A DNA stretch of 45,536 nt from an uncultured Eubacterium sp. (GCA_958446835.1 CAUCXT010000024.1:1-45536), one strand, 5' to 3'. Shown: positions 1 through 8,917, counted from the stretch's first letter. Notes: generated by a model not told the origin, from the letters alone. Numbers and translations are program-made.

Positions 1-1038
1 GCATTACCCGATTCCTCACCTGTTCTGTTATCCTTAACCATGGTATATGGCTGAAGCACATAGCTTCGTATCTGGCTTCCCCAGCCATTCTCCATGACTT
101 CACCACGTATATCCGCTGTCTTAGCCGCATTCTCTGCCTGCTTTAACAAAAAGAGCTTAGCCTTCAACATCTGCATTGCCTTATCCTTGTTCTGGTGCTG
201 TGAACGCTCATTCTGGCACTGAACAACGGTACCTGTAGGAATATGTGTAATTCGTATAGCTGATGAAGTCTTGTTGATATGCTGTCCACCGGCACCGCTT
301 GAGCGGTAGGTGTCTATCCTTAAGTCATCCTCGTTGATATCTACATCTAAGTCTTCCTCTATGTCCGGCATGACATCACATGATACGAAAGATGTCTGTC
401 TCTTGCCTGCCGCATTGAACGGAGATATGCGGACAAGTCTGTGAACTCCGTGCTCAGACTTGAGATAACCGTAAGCATTGAGCCCATTCACCTGTATGGT
501 GACAGACTTCACACCCGCCTCATCGCCCTCAAGCAAATCAAGCGTCTCAACGGTAAAGCCCTTGCTGTTAGCCCAGCGCGTGTACATTCTAAGAAGCATT
601 GAGGCCCAGTCACACGATTCAGTACCACCGGCGCCGGCGTGCAATGTAAGAATGGCATTGCACTTATCATATTCTCCCGACAACAACGTCTCCATCTGAA
701 GCTTCTCGAACAGTGCCTCGAAATTATCAACAAGCTGGCCTATCTCCGGTATCAGACTCTCATCATTCTCCTCGTAAGCCATCTCAATAAATTCTTCGGC
801 ATCCGTCTTATCCTTTTCAAGCTTCTTAAAATCCTCTATATCAGCCTTGAGGCCTTTAAGCTCCTTCATATAACCATTAGATTTCTCAGGATTATCCCAG
901 AAATCCGGTTCCTCCATATGGCGCTCAATCTCCTCAATTCTCTTTGACTTATTAGCTAAGTCAAAGTGAATCCCTCAATTCGGTTAATGGCTGTTCATAT
1001 CCGCCTAAGCGGAACTTAAACTGATCAAGTTCGACCAC
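1..1038 (-). CDS. prfB: Peptide chain release factor 2 (RF2), partial, programmed +1 frameshift
   Basis: RF2 recognises UGA/UAA stop codons in the ribosomal A site and triggers peptide release. The reading frame carries the anticodon-like SPF tripeptide (about 415-424, in RISPFNAAG) and the catalytic GGQ loop (about 280-297, SGAGGQH). The gene is written in two frames: a GTG start at 1036-1038 behind AAGGTGG opens 25 codons, which end in CTT TGA C. The rest (DLANKSKRIEEIERHMEEPDFW) is in the +1 frame. The left window edge removes roughly the last 20 codons, judged from the usual ~365 residues. It lies 88 nt downstream of secA with no terminator between, so co-transcription is likely. Other GTG codons slightly upstream are possible starts; the chosen one fits the SD spacing and the length of the family's short first frame. 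Confidence 0.95.
960..975 (-). promoter_or_regulatory. prfB programmed +1 frameshift site
   Basis: On the minus strand the sequence reads AGG GAT TCA CTT TGA C. The CTT codon is slippery, the in-frame UGA is the substrate of RF2 itself, and the AGGGA stretch upstream acts as an internal Shine-Dalgarno element at the same spacing as in the E. coli site (AGG GGG TAT CTT TGA C). When RF2 is scarce the ribosome pauses at UGA and slips forward, so RF2 controls its own synthesis. Confidence 0.95.
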
Positions 1039-1126
1039 TAATCTCACCACCTTAAAGTTATTATTTTTATTATACATAAAACATTATTTTTTGCAATTAA
1101 AATTTTAAAGTTTTAGCGCAGTACAG

Positions 1127-3697
1127 TTACGCATTCCTTCCGCAACAGTTCTTATACTTAAGTCCTGAGCCGCATGGACATGGATCATTTCTCTGAATCT
1201 TCTTGTCCTCGCGCTTAACCGGAGCCTTTGTTGTGCTCTCGTCACGGTTAGTTCCCGTAACCTTGGCAACCTGCTCACGTTTCTCTGCCTTCTGTTCAAC
1301 CTTCACATGGGTTACAAGCCTTACAGTATCCTCCTGAATTCTTGCAATCATGTTGTCGAACATGTCATAACCCTGCATCTTATACTCAACAAGAGGATCC
1401 TTCTGACCATACGCATTGAGACCGATACCCTGTCTTAACTGATCCATATCATCAATATGGTTCATCCAGTTGGTATCGATAGCCTTTAACAGGCATACTC
1501 TCTCTATCTCGCGGATATGTTCCGGTGCCGGGAACTCCGCTTCCTTCTCAGCGTAGAACTTCACTGCGCGCTCCTCAACACCCTGAATAAGCTCTTTCTT
1601 ATTCTTGTAACCATCCTCCGGTGTCACCGGCTCAATAGGGACAAGTCTTAAAAGGTTCTCGTTGAGCTCAGCGTACTTCCACTCGGAAGGATCAGCGTCA
1701 CCATTGATTGAATAGTCGATGTATCCCTCAATCTTATCCTTCATCATCTTAATGATATCGTTCCTGAGATTCTGACCATCGAGCACTTTACGTCTTTCTG
1801 CGTAAATCGTCTCTCTCTGCTCGTTCATAACCTGATCATAATCAAGCAGATTCTTACGGATGCCGAAGTTATTTGTCTCAACCTTCTTCTGAGCACCCTC
1901 GATAGCCTTTGACAACATGCTGTGCTCGAGTCTCTCGTTCTCCGGAATCTTGAGTGCATTGAACATCGCCATAAGCTTATCAGAAGCAAATAATCTCATA
2001 AGGTCATCCTCAAGTGAGATATAGAAACGTGACTCACCCGGATCACCCTGACGTCCGGAACGTCCACGGAGCTGGTTGTCAATACGTCTCGACTCATGAC
2101 GCTCTGTACCTATAATCTTAAGTCCGCCTGCTGCCTTAGCTGCGTCATCAAGCTTAATATCCGTACCACGTCCTGCCATATTGGTCGCAATCGTAACCGC
2201 ACCATGCTGACCTGCCTGAGCAACTATCTCAGCCTCAAGTTCATGGAACTTGGCATTGAGTACATTGTGCTTGATTCCTCTCTTTTTAAGTAAATTGCTT
2301 ACCTCCTCAGACTGCTCAATCGTAATGGTACCAACAAGAACAGGCTGTCCCTTCTCATGCGCCTCCACTACATCATCAACAACCGCATGCAGCTTCTCTT
2401 TTCTTGTCTTATATATGACATCATCGTAATCAATTCTCGCAATCGGTCTGTTGGTCGGAATCTCGATAACATCCATTCCGTATATCTCACGGAACTCTTT
2501 CTCCTCAGTAAGCGCTGTACCTGTCATACCTGCCTTCTTCTCGAACTTGTTGAAGAAGTTCTGGAAGGTGATAGTTGCAAGGGTTCTGCTCTCACGCCTT
2601 ACCTTAACATGCTCCTTTGCCTCAATAGCCTGATGAAGTCCGTCTGAGAAACGTCTTCCCGGCATTATACGTCCTGTGAACTCATCGACAATGAGCACTT
2701 CATTATTGGCAACAACATAATCCTTGTCGCGGAACATAAGATAATGCGCGCGGAGGGCAAGAATCACGTTATGCTGTATTTCAAGGTTCGCAGGATCGGC
2801 AAGATTCTCAAGGTGGAAGAACTTCTCGACCTTCCTTGTTCCCTGCTCGGTAAGGTTGACCGTCTTATCCTTCTCACTTACTACAAAGTCTCCTGTCTCC
2901 TCAAAACCTGCTCCCATGATAATATCCATCTTGGATATATCATCATTGTTGCTTGTACCCTTCTCAAGCTGTCTTGCAAGGATATCACATACCTCGTATA
3001 GCTTGGTCGATGAATTTCCCTGACCGGAAATGATGAGCGGTGTTCTCGCCTCATCGATGAGTACCGAGTCAACCTCATCGATAATAGCGTATCTTAAATC
3101 ACGGAGAACAAGATTCTCCTTGTATACCGCCATGTTGTCTCTCAGATAATCAAATCCAAGTTCATTGTTGGTTACATACGTGATATCGCACCTGTATGCT
3201 TCCCTTCTCTCCTCCGGCTTCATGTCATTTAATACAACTCCGACCGTCAAGCCAAGGAAGCGGTGAACCTGTCCCATCCACTCTGCATCACGCGAAGCGA
3301 GGTAGTCATTGACAGTAATAACATGGACACCCTTGCCCTCTAACGCGTTAAGATATGCCGGAAGAGTTGATACAAGTGTCTTACCTTCTCCTGTTCTCAT
3401 CTCAGCGATACGTCCCTGATGGAGGATAATACCACCTATAAGCTGTACCCTGTAATGCTCCATTCCGATAGCACGCTTGGCAGCCTCTCTTACTGTAGCG
3501 AATGCCTCAGGGAGAATATCATCTAATGTCTCTCCATCAGCAAGTCTCTTCTTAAACTCGTCGGTCTTAGCCCTGAGCTGTTCATCAGTGAGAGCCTGCA
3601 TTGATGGACGGAGCGCCTCAATCTTATCCACAATAGGATAGATTCTCTTAAGTTCATGCTCACTATGTGTTCCAAAAAGCTTCTGAATAATTCCCAT
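1127..3697 (-). CDS. secA: Preprotein translocase ATPase SecA
   Basis: SecA is the motor that drives unfolded secretory proteins through SecYEG using ATP. The 856-residue protein has the N-terminal LFGTHSEHELKR start, Walker A MRTGEGKT (near residue 102), the Walker B region with IDEVDSVLIDEARTPLI, the conserved TNMAGRGTDI motif of the second ATPase fold, and a C-terminal SEC-C zinc motif (CPCGSGLKYKNCC). Length and order are normal for a Firmicutes housekeeping SecA. The ATG follows AGGAGA at good spacing. It has its own promoter because the preceding hpf gene ends in a strong terminator, and it is followed by prfB, the hpf-secA-prfB order known from many Firmicutes. Confidence 0.98.
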   Translation of the reverse strand: MGIIQKLFGTHSEHELKRIYPIVDKIEALRPSMQALTDEQLRAKTDEFKKRLADGETLDDILPEAFATVREAAKRAIGMEHYRVQLIGGIILHQGRIAEMRTGEGKTLVSTLPAYLNALEGKGVHVITVNDYLASRDAEWMGQVHRFLGLTVGVVLNDMKPEERREAYRCDITYVTNNELGFDYLRDNMAVYKENLVLRDLRYAIIDEVDSVLIDEARTPLIISGQGNSSTKLYEVCDILARQLEKGTSNNDDISKMDIIMGAGFEETGDFVVSEKDKTVNLTEQGTRKVEKFFHLENLADPANLEIQHNVILALRAHYLMFRDKDYVVANNEVLIVDEFTGRIMPGRRFSDGLHQAIEAKEHVKVRRESRTLATITFQNFFNKFEKKAGMTGTALTEEKEFREIYGMDVIEIPTNRPIARIDYDDVIYKTRKEKLHAVVDDVVEAHEKGQPVLVGTITIEQSEEVSNLLKKRGIKHNVLNAKFHELEAEIVAQAGQHGAVTIATNMAGRGTDIKLDDAAKAAGGLKIIGTERHESRRIDNQLRGRSGRQGDPGESRFYISLEDDLMRLFASDKLMAMFNALKIPENERLEHSMLSKAIEGAQKKVETNNFGIRKNLLDYDQVMNEQRETIYAERRKVLDGQNLRNDIIKMMKDKIEGYIDYSINGDADPSEWKYAELNENLLRLVPIEPVTPEDGYKNKKELIQGVEERAVKFYAEKEAEFPAPEHIREIERVCLLKAIDTNWMNHIDDMDQLRQGIGLNAYGQKDPLVEYKMQGYDMFDNMIARIQEDTVRLVTHVKVEQKAEKREQVAKVTGTNRDESTTKAPVKREDKKIQRNDPCPCGSGLKYKNCCGRNA

Positions 3698-3740
3698 ACA
3701 ATATTATCTCCTAAAATATAAAAATATCCCAATTATCAGT

Positions 3741-3770
3741 ATTCTAACACCTTTTCATAGTGTTTGTAAA
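3741..3770 (-). promoter_or_regulatory. Probable secA promoter
   Basis: On the minus strand TTTACA (3765-3770) and TAGAAT (3741-3746) are separated by 18 nt. They sit between the hpf terminator and the secA start, where a SigA-type promoter is needed. Not a perfect match to consensus. Confidence 0.5.
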
Positions 3771-3800
3771 GGAAGTTTTAGCTTACATTCGGCAAAGCAT

Positions 3801-3837
3801 AAAAAAGAGGTCTCCACAGAAACCTCTGTGAAGACCT
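3801..3837 (-). terminator. Rho-independent terminator of hpf
   Basis: On the minus strand a stem made of AGGTCT/AGACCT and CACAG/CTGTG, with single mismatched positions between the two blocks, is followed by six T. It lies 24 nt after the hpf stop codon. Confidence 0.9.
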
Positions 3838-3860
3838 TCAATAATCATATTACTCTGTCT

Positions 3861-4394
3861 TTAATCAAGTTCCGGCTCAATAAGTCCGTAGGTGTTGCCC
3901 TTTCTCTTATATACTACATTGACCTCGCCTGTCTCCGCATTAGAGAATACATAGAAGTTATGTCCGAGAAGCTCCATCTGGATGCATGCCTCTTCAGGAT
4001 CCATAGGCTTAATTCCGAATCTCTTGGAACGAACTATCTTAACCTCTGCCTCTTCCTCATAATCATTGTCAATGTAATCCTGAGTAAACACATTTCCTGC
4101 TGCCTGCTTAGACTGTATAATCTTATTCTTATACTTCTTAAGCTGGCGCTCAATAACCTCCTCTACAAGGTCAATTGAAACATACATATCAGAGCTTGTC
4201 TGCTCTGAACGGATAATGTTGCCCTTAACAGGGATTGTAACCTCAATCTTCTGTCTGTCCTTCTCGACACTGAGTGTCACATTAATATCTACATCCTTAT
4301 CAAAATACTTCTCAAGCTTTCCGAGCTTACTCTCAACTGCACTTCTTAACCCCTCTGTGACTTCGATGTTCCTACCGGTAATTGTAAAACGCAT
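3861..4394 (-). CDS. hpf: Ribosome hibernation promoting factor, long form (HPF/RaiA)
   Basis: Long HPF binds the 30S decoding region and dimerises 70S ribosomes into inactive 100S particles in stationary phase or stress. The 177-residue protein starts MRFTITGRNIEVTEGLR, the S30AE fold (about 1-100). A charged linker follows, then the C-terminal dimerisation domain (about 120-177, KRFGIKPMDPEEACIQMELLGHNFYVF) that defines the long form. I chose the ATG at 4392-4394 because AAAGGAGT lies just upstream and the family starts here; an earlier in-frame start at 4451 would add 19 residues without a ribosome site. It is monocistronic: promoter at 4504-4531 and terminator at 3801-3837. A DnaA-box cluster lies about 155 bp upstream of its -35 box. 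Confidence 0.95.
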   Translation of the reverse strand: MRFTITGRNIEVTEGLRSAVESKLGKLEKYFDKDVDINVTLSVEKDRQKIEVTIPVKGNIIRSEQTSSDMYVSIDLVEEVIERQLKKYKNKIIQSKQAAGNVFTQDYIDNDYEEEAEVKIVRSKRFGIKPMDPEEACIQMELLGHNFYVFSNAETGEVNVVYKRKGNTYGLIEPELD

Positions 4395-4503
4395 ACTACC
4401 AACTCCTTTACCCTTTAATCCATCAGATAGTATCGATGTTGTTCCGCCCAATTAATAAAGCAAATTATCAATTGTGCGAATATTTACTATCTAATATGTA
4501 AAT

Positions 4504-4531
4504 ATTATATCATATATCTGTAAATTTTCAA
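4504..4531 (-). promoter_or_regulatory. hpf promoter
   Basis: On the minus strand TTGAAA (4526-4531) and a perfect TATAAT (4504-4509) are spaced 16 nt apart, about 110 nt before the hpf start codon. The leader between them has no obvious hairpin. Confidence 0.7.
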
Positions 4532-4686
4532 GAGAAATATGCATTATTCTATTAACTTTATGTGAACTTTTACTAAACAATAAATATTTAATTGTCAAGT
4601 GTTTTTATCGTTGTTTTTTGTCGAAACTTGCGATTTATAAGAACTTCACAAAACATTTTTTCGTGTTATCATCTATGAAATTGTGT

Positions 4687-4809
4687 TTATCCACCACACA
4701 ATTCAATGTGGATAATGTGGATAACTTGGTGTATAAGTCGAAAACACTTATAAATACGGCAAATCTCAATGTGGATAAATTCGTGGATAACTCAATTTTT
4801 TGTGGATAA
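4687..4809. promoter_or_regulatory. Cluster of DnaA boxes between hpf and trxB
   Basis: Four perfect copies of TGTGGATAA (reverse complement TTATCCACA) lie at 4707-4715, 4716-4724 (directly abutting), 4770-4778 and 4801-4809. Single-mismatch copies lie at 4687-4695 (TTATCCACC, opposite strand) and 4782-4790 (CGTGGATAA). All but the first point the same way. The 525-nt gap 4395-4919 holds no convincing gene; it contains this cluster, an AT-rich stretch (about 4480-4680) and the hpf promoter. DnaA clusters outside oriC are known in Bacillus as titration or regulatory sites. Genes on both sides run minus, without the usual strand switch of an origin, so I favour a DnaA-binding regulatory/titration locus over oriC. 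Confidence 0.8.
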
Positions 4810-4872
4810 CTCATTTTGAGGTTTCATAGCTCTTACATACAATTTGTGCACATTACACAAAATGTACATATA

Positions 4873-4897
4873 AAGATACGTGCAAATTAAGTATCTT
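4873..4897 (-). terminator. Weak hairpin after trxB
   Basis: AAGATAC (4873-4879) pairs with GTATCTT (4891-4897). There is no clear T-run after it on the minus strand, so it is at best a poor trxB terminator. Confidence 0.25.
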
Positions 4898-4919
4898 ATG
4901 TTAATCAGTACCAAAAAAG

Positions 4920-5825
4920 CTACTGTATATATTTCTCCACAGAAGTGACAGCGTTGGCGCCGTCAGCCGCAGCTGTAATAATCTGCCTGAGCTGCTTAGT
5001 TCTGATATCGCCCGCAGCATACACCCCGGGAACATTTGTCGCACAGTCTTCGCCTGCCACAATGTAGCCTGCTTCATTCATCTGCACACTCTTGTCAACA
5101 AATGCAGTCACCGGCTGCATTCCGACAGCAAAGAAAACTCCATCCACAGCAAGTTCAGCGGTATTGCCTGTTTTCTTATTCTTAACCTCTATTGTCGAAA
5201 CCTTCGCCTCACCGGATATCTTCTCCACTGTGCTGTCCAATACGATTTCAATATTCTGTGTATTCTTAGCCTTGTTCACAAGGCTCTTTGCTGCACGGAA
5301 CTCATCCCTGCGGTGGATAAGATATACTTTTTCACAGATTCTTGCAAGATATATTGCATCCTCCACAGCAACATCACCGCCTCCGACAACCGCTGTAATC
5401 TTATTCCTAAAAAAAGCACCATCGCATGTTGCACAGTAGGATACACCTTTTCCTGTAAATTCTGCTTCCCCCGGTATTCCTGCCTTTCTGTGCACAGCAC
5501 CTGTTGCAATAATTATGGTCTTAGTCTCATACTCCTTCTTGTCCGTCACAACCTTCTTGACCTCACCTGCCACATCCATAGATATGACATTCTCCGTAAC
5601 GAAACTGACGCCAAGCTTCTTTGCATGCTCAGCAAACTTCATACCCATCTCAAATCCACCAATGCCCGGAAGTCCTAAATAGTTATCCACATCATAGGTA
5701 GTTAGAACCTGTCCTCCCTGCATCATGCTTCCTTCTATGACAATAAAATCAAACTCAGCTCTTGCAGCATACACCGCCGCCGACATGCCGGCAGGGCCGG
5801 CGCCTATTATAATCAAATCATACAT
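4920..5825 (-). CDS. trxB: Thioredoxin-disulfide reductase
   Basis: TrxB moves electrons from NADPH through FAD to thioredoxin, keeping cytosolic thiols reduced. The 301-residue protein begins with the FAD dinucleotide fold (GAGPAGMSAAVYAAR, residues 8-22), has the redox-active CATCDG motif (near residue 134), a second nucleotide fold (VVGGGDVAVEDAIYLAR) and the C-terminal FAD motif (VYAAGDIRTKQLRQIITAAADG). The length is typical of bacterial TrxB. The ATG follows AAGGAGC. It stands alone on the minus strand. Some clostridial paralogues use ferredoxin or flavodoxin instead of NADPH, and sequence inspection alone does not settle the electron donor. Confidence 0.93.
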   Translation of the reverse strand: MYDLIIIGAGPAGMSAAVYAARAEFDFIVIEGSMMQGGQVLTTYDVDNYLGLPGIGGFEMGMKFAEHAKKLGVSFVTENVISMDVAGEVKKVVTDKKEYETKTIIIATGAVHRKAGIPGEAEFTGKGVSYCATCDGAFFRNKITAVVGGGDVAVEDAIYLARICEKVYLIHRRDEFRAAKSLVNKAKNTQNIEIVLDSTVEKISGEAKVSTIEVKNKKTGNTAELAVDGVFFAVGMQPVTAFVDKSVQMNEAGYIVAGEDCATNVPGVYAAGDIRTKQLRQIITAAADGANAVTSVEKYIQ

Positions 5826-5849
5826 AATGAATTGCTCCTTTTTATTTAT

Positions 5850-5863
5850 TGTTTTGACACCCT
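5850..5863 (-). repeat. Possible lone end of the palindromic repeat family
   Basis: TGTTTTGACACCC in the trxB leader is identical over 13 nt to the reverse complement of the left end of the large palindrome at 11806-11988. No partner arm is visible nearby, so this may be a remnant, a lone half-site or chance. Confidence 0.3.
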
Positions 5864-6020
5864 AACCTTATTTCATATATATTGTATCAAATTAAAGTAC
5901 ATTTATCCAGCAAAAACATTTTGCCTCAAATATTACAAAATTATTGTAATTTTTCCGCTTACCCTTACAATAAGATGGTACACTGTTATTTTAAGCTATA
6001 TATAGAATGGAGATAATAAG

Positions 6021-6746
6021 ATGAATAAGACGGTTTTAATCACAGGCGCTTCAAGGGGAATAGGACGCGCCATCGCGTTAGAATACGCAAAAAAGAAATA
6101 CAATATCGTGATATGCGCAAGAAACGGTGCAGCGCTTGAAAAGACAGCAAAAGAAGTCACGGCTCTGGGTGCCGCATGCCTTGTCGTGACGTGCGATGTA
6201 GGAAAATATGCCGATGTTGAAAGACTTTTTTCTGAAGCCACCGGGCGTTTCGGCGATATAGACATTCTCGTCAACAATGCCGGAATCTCACATATAGGTC
6301 TTTTGCAGGACATGAGCATTGATGAGTGGAACAATATAGTGAACATCAATCTGTCCTCCGTATTCTCCTGCTGTAAGCTGGCAATTCCGGGAATGGTAAG
6401 GAAGCAGAACGGTTCAATTATAAACATAAGCTCCGTATGGGGCGTTGCAGGTGCCTCCTGTGAGGTTGCCTACTCTGCCACTAAGGGCGGAATAAATGCT
6501 TTCACAAAGGCACTTGCGAAGGAGCTTGCGCCATCGGGAATCAATGTCAATGCCATCGCGTGCGGTGTCATGGACACGGACATGAACCACTGCTTCAGTG
6601 AAGAAGAAATGCAGAATATAATAGAAGAAATCCCCGCCGGAAGGATGGGAAATCCCGATGAAGCAGCTGCCCTCGCAATGGCAATAAGTGAGGGAACCAG
6701 CTATCTCACCGGTCAGGTCATCGTACTCGACGGGGGCTATATTTAA
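6021..6746 (+). CDS. SDR-family reductase, YmfI/FabG type
   Basis: A 241-residue short-chain dehydrogenase/reductase. It has the NAD(P) motif TGASRGIG (8-15), NNAG (85-88), the catalytic Ser near 137-138 (INISSVWG) and YSATK with Tyr151 and Lys155. The stretch WGVAGASCEVAYSATKGG followed by KALAKELAPSGINVNAIACG resembles B. subtilis YmfI as I recall it, the reductase that finishes the 5-aminopentanol modification of elongation factor P. Ordinary FabG (3-oxoacyl-ACP reductase) is the main alternative, but there are no fatty-acid synthesis genes nearby. The ATG follows TGGAGATAATAAG. Its last 4 nt overlap the convergent AEC transporter gene, so transcription of each may enter the other. Confidence 0.75.
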   Translation: MNKTVLITGASRGIGRAIALEYAKKKYNIVICARNGAALEKTAKEVTALGAACLVVTCDVGKYADVERLFSEATGRFGDIDILVNNAGISHIGLLQDMSIDEWNNIVNINLSSVFSCCKLAIPGMVRKQNGSIINISSVWGVAGASCEVAYSATKGGINAFTKALAKELAPSGINVNAIACGVMDTDMNHCFSEEEMQNIIEEIPAGRMGNPDEAAALAMAISEGTSYLTGQVIVLDGGYI

Positions 6747-7783
6747 AATACCTGTAACAATGCAACGACAAGAGGAATTGTGACAAGCGACAGCGCGGTT
6801 GTGACCACGATATTTCTTGTGACAATTCTTGTGTCCGCATTGTGCTCATTCGCCATCATAACCACCATCGAAGCCACAGGCATTCCGTTGGTTATGGTGG
6901 CAATTGACGTGTAATAATCGTTTACGCCAATAAGTCTGCACACTAAAAGTGTAACCGCCGGAATGACAAGAAGCCTTATTATCGCAAATCCATAGCTTCT
7001 TATATCACTAAGCGATTCCTTTACAGGATACTGCGCAAAGGTGGCGCCCAGAACAAGCATTGACAGCACGGAGGTCACATTTCCAATCATGTAACAGGTC
7101 TCATATATAATCCCATCATCTCTTATTCCTGCCACAAATATTATAAGTGCAAGCAATATTAGGATAAAACCCGGTGTCACAAGAGCATGCACAAGTTCCT
7201 TGATTTTCTGCTTTTTAGTTTTCCTTTCTGTCTTTCCTACAATATTTCCCGCGTTATTTCCACCGTCTGCTTTTACGTCAACCGCGGCTGTACCTTCAAT
7301 GCCTCCTCCTGCAATATCCGTCGGCATAGCAGCCTTCTCGAAGCAGTATACCGCATAGGTGTAGATAAATATATTGAATGAAAAATGCAGCATTGAGGAA
7401 TAGAACACCGACGCATCGCCAAGCACCGACTGTAACACCGGGAAACCCATGAATGAATTGTTCGAAAAGACCAGCATGCACTCATAAAGCGGTCTGTCCT
7501 TCGGGTTAACCCTGAATATCCATGTGACAAGCTTAGCAAACAAAATAAATCCTACATACATGAATATCCCGGCACCAAACAATACCAGAACACCAAGCCT
7601 GTTTTCCGTTGAAGCACTGAGTGCCGTAGAAATTATCCACAGCGGCGCTGTCACCTTCACTACAAGCGATGACAGTTTCTTGCTCGTCCTCCCATCCAGA
7701 ATATCAAATCTATACAACACAAATCCCAGCACCAACACAATAAAAAGCTTAATCATGCATCTGGCAATAACCATAATGTCCAT
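6743..7783 (-). CDS. AEC-family (auxin efflux carrier) transporter
   Basis: A 346-residue integral membrane protein of the AEC family, whose bacterial members include malate or other organic acid permeases. Hydrophobic helices run through residues about 5-150 and again from 205 to the end (two bundles of about five). A hydrophilic loop of about 50 residues between them is rich in Gly, Asp and Lys. Motifs such as NNSFMGFPVLQSVLG and NGMPVASMVVMMANEH match the conserved crossover regions. Its ATG shares one base with the stop of the DUF2974 gene (TGATG), so the two are translationally coupled. It is the last gene of the Crp-led operon. The substrate cannot be read from the sequence. Confidence 0.85.
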   Translation of the reverse strand: MDIMVIARCMIKLFIVLVLGFVLYRFDILDGRTSKKLSSLVVKVTAPLWIISTALSASTENRLGVLVLFGAGIFMYVGFILFAKLVTWIFRVNPKDRPLYECMLVFSNNSFMGFPVLQSVLGDASVFYSSMLHFSFNIFIYTYAVYCFEKAAMPTDIAGGGIEGTAAVDVKADGGNNAGNIVGKTERKTKKQKIKELVHALVTPGFILILLALIIFVAGIRDDGIIYETCYMIGNVTSVLSMLVLGATFAQYPVKESLSDIRSYGFAIIRLLVIPAVTLLVCRLIGVNDYYTSIATITNGMPVASMVVMMANEHNADTRIVTRNIVVTTALSLVTIPLVVALLQVF

Positions 7784-8901
7784 CAGCTAATTCCTCTTAT
7801 TCCCTTAACTACATTCTTCCCGTACTCGTTTATAAGCGCCCTTATTGTCCGCCGAACCATCCTGCCCTTCTCAGGCTCCATGGAAAACATCTCCTTCGCC
7901 ATACTGTTTAATGTAGCAGGCTTATATTTTTCGAGATCGGACAGATAGTTGACACCCGCCCGCGTGAGCATATCATATACCGCATCCACAAAGGCAACCC
8001 GTTCATCGTCGCTAAGTCCCATAACCCATGCACTTATGGTTTTATCTATCACAAGGCTTTCCTTTGAACGCTCATCAAGCTTGACAAAACCATTTCTATA
8101 TACCTGCCAGCTCAGCCCATCGTGCTGCATTATTCCCTTTCCGGTGCTCTTTACTACCTCATAGCTGTCTCCATGCTCTAAAAGCATGCCAATAATGGAT
8201 GTCTCGGGCACAATCGTTCTTACCTTATCCTTAATCTCTAAATATGCTTTCTTTTCAAGCATTGATTCGAGGAATCCCGGCCCATCATTATTATAGATTG
8301 CGATAATTCTCCTTTTCAGTCTGTCATAACACATTGCTGCGGCATATATCGCAAGGTTTCCCCCCTTTGAATGGCCGCCTATTCTTATCAGCCTGCCGTC
8401 ATGCGGAACTGTCTTTTCCAGATACTCCACCGCCTCCTCCTGTGAAGGGACAGGCATCTGATATGCCATATTAAGATCCTCCTTCCACCCTAATATGGTA
8501 TCATCCGTACCTGAATAGGAGACAAAAAGTGTACCATCGGACAGATACACATGAAGCGCCGAAAACTGCTCCTGATTTTCAAAATCATGTTTGTCAACAT
8601 ATCCTGCAAGTACCGCATCAGCAAATCGCCTGCCCTTAGCCATCTCAAGCAGGAGAAGCCCTGCGTTGCGTTCCAGCTTACAGCTTTTTTCCAGCCTGCC
8701 GCTCTCATTCAGCTTAAGAGCAGCCTCCTTAACAGAAATTGACCGAAGCTTCCTTCCAAGCTGGGGCTCCGAAACTATGCCATCAAGGCTGGCATAGCTG
8801 AGCTCTGCAAGTATGAGATTATCAACCTCGTTGAAGGGCATAACTGAAAAATCAAAATCACCATACCACTCAAGATAATCCATTATATTACCTGTCATCA
8901 T
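7783..8901 (-). CDS. DUF2974 (Mbeg1-like) putative alpha/beta hydrolase
   Basis: A 372-residue protein of the DUF2974/Mbeg1-like group, lipase-like hydrolases of unknown substrate. The nucleophile elbow is GHSKGGNLAIYAA (around residue 180), preceded by SYSGTDDTILGWKEDLNM, as in class 3-like lipases. No signal peptide is seen, so it is probably cytoplasmic. I start it at the ATG at 8899-8901 because GGAGGT lies 7 nt upstream; an ATG five codons earlier overlaps that ribosome site. A second ATG follows at once. It lies 16 nt after the glycosyltransferase and overlaps the AEC gene by one base. A role in lipid or glycolipid turnover is only inference. Confidence 0.8.
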   Translation of the reverse strand: MMTGNIMDYLEWYGDFDFSVMPFNEVDNLILAELSYASLDGIVSEPQLGRKLRSISVKEAALKLNESGRLEKSCKLERNAGLLLLEMAKGRRFADAVLAGYVDKHDFENQEQFSALHVYLSDGTLFVSYSGTDDTILGWKEDLNMAYQMPVPSQEEAVEYLEKTVPHDGRLIRIGGHSKGGNLAIYAAAMCYDRLKRRIIAIYNNDGPGFLESMLEKKAYLEIKDKVRTIVPETSIIGMLLEHGDSYEVVKSTGKGIMQHDGLSWQVYRNGFVKLDERSKESLVIDKTISAWVMGLSDDERVAFVDAVYDMLTRAGVNYLSDLEKYKPATLNSMAKEMFSMEPEKGRMVRRTIRALINEYGKNVVKGIRGIS

Positions 8902-8917
8902 ACGGCACACCTCCATT

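Noticed and set aside
4687..4809. Calling the DnaA-box cluster the chromosomal origin
   Set aside because: No dnaA, dnaN or rpmH nearby and genes on both sides run the same way. Reported as a DnaA-binding cluster instead, with skew analysis named as the test.
4618..4809. A 63-codon open frame on the plus strand through the DnaA boxes
   Set aside because: Repeated VDN-type residues come from the boxes themselves; no ribosome site and no family match.
5910..5924. GCAAAA/TTTTGC inverted repeat upstream of trxB
   Set aside because: Short A/T-rich arms with no T-run and no second copy; likely chance.
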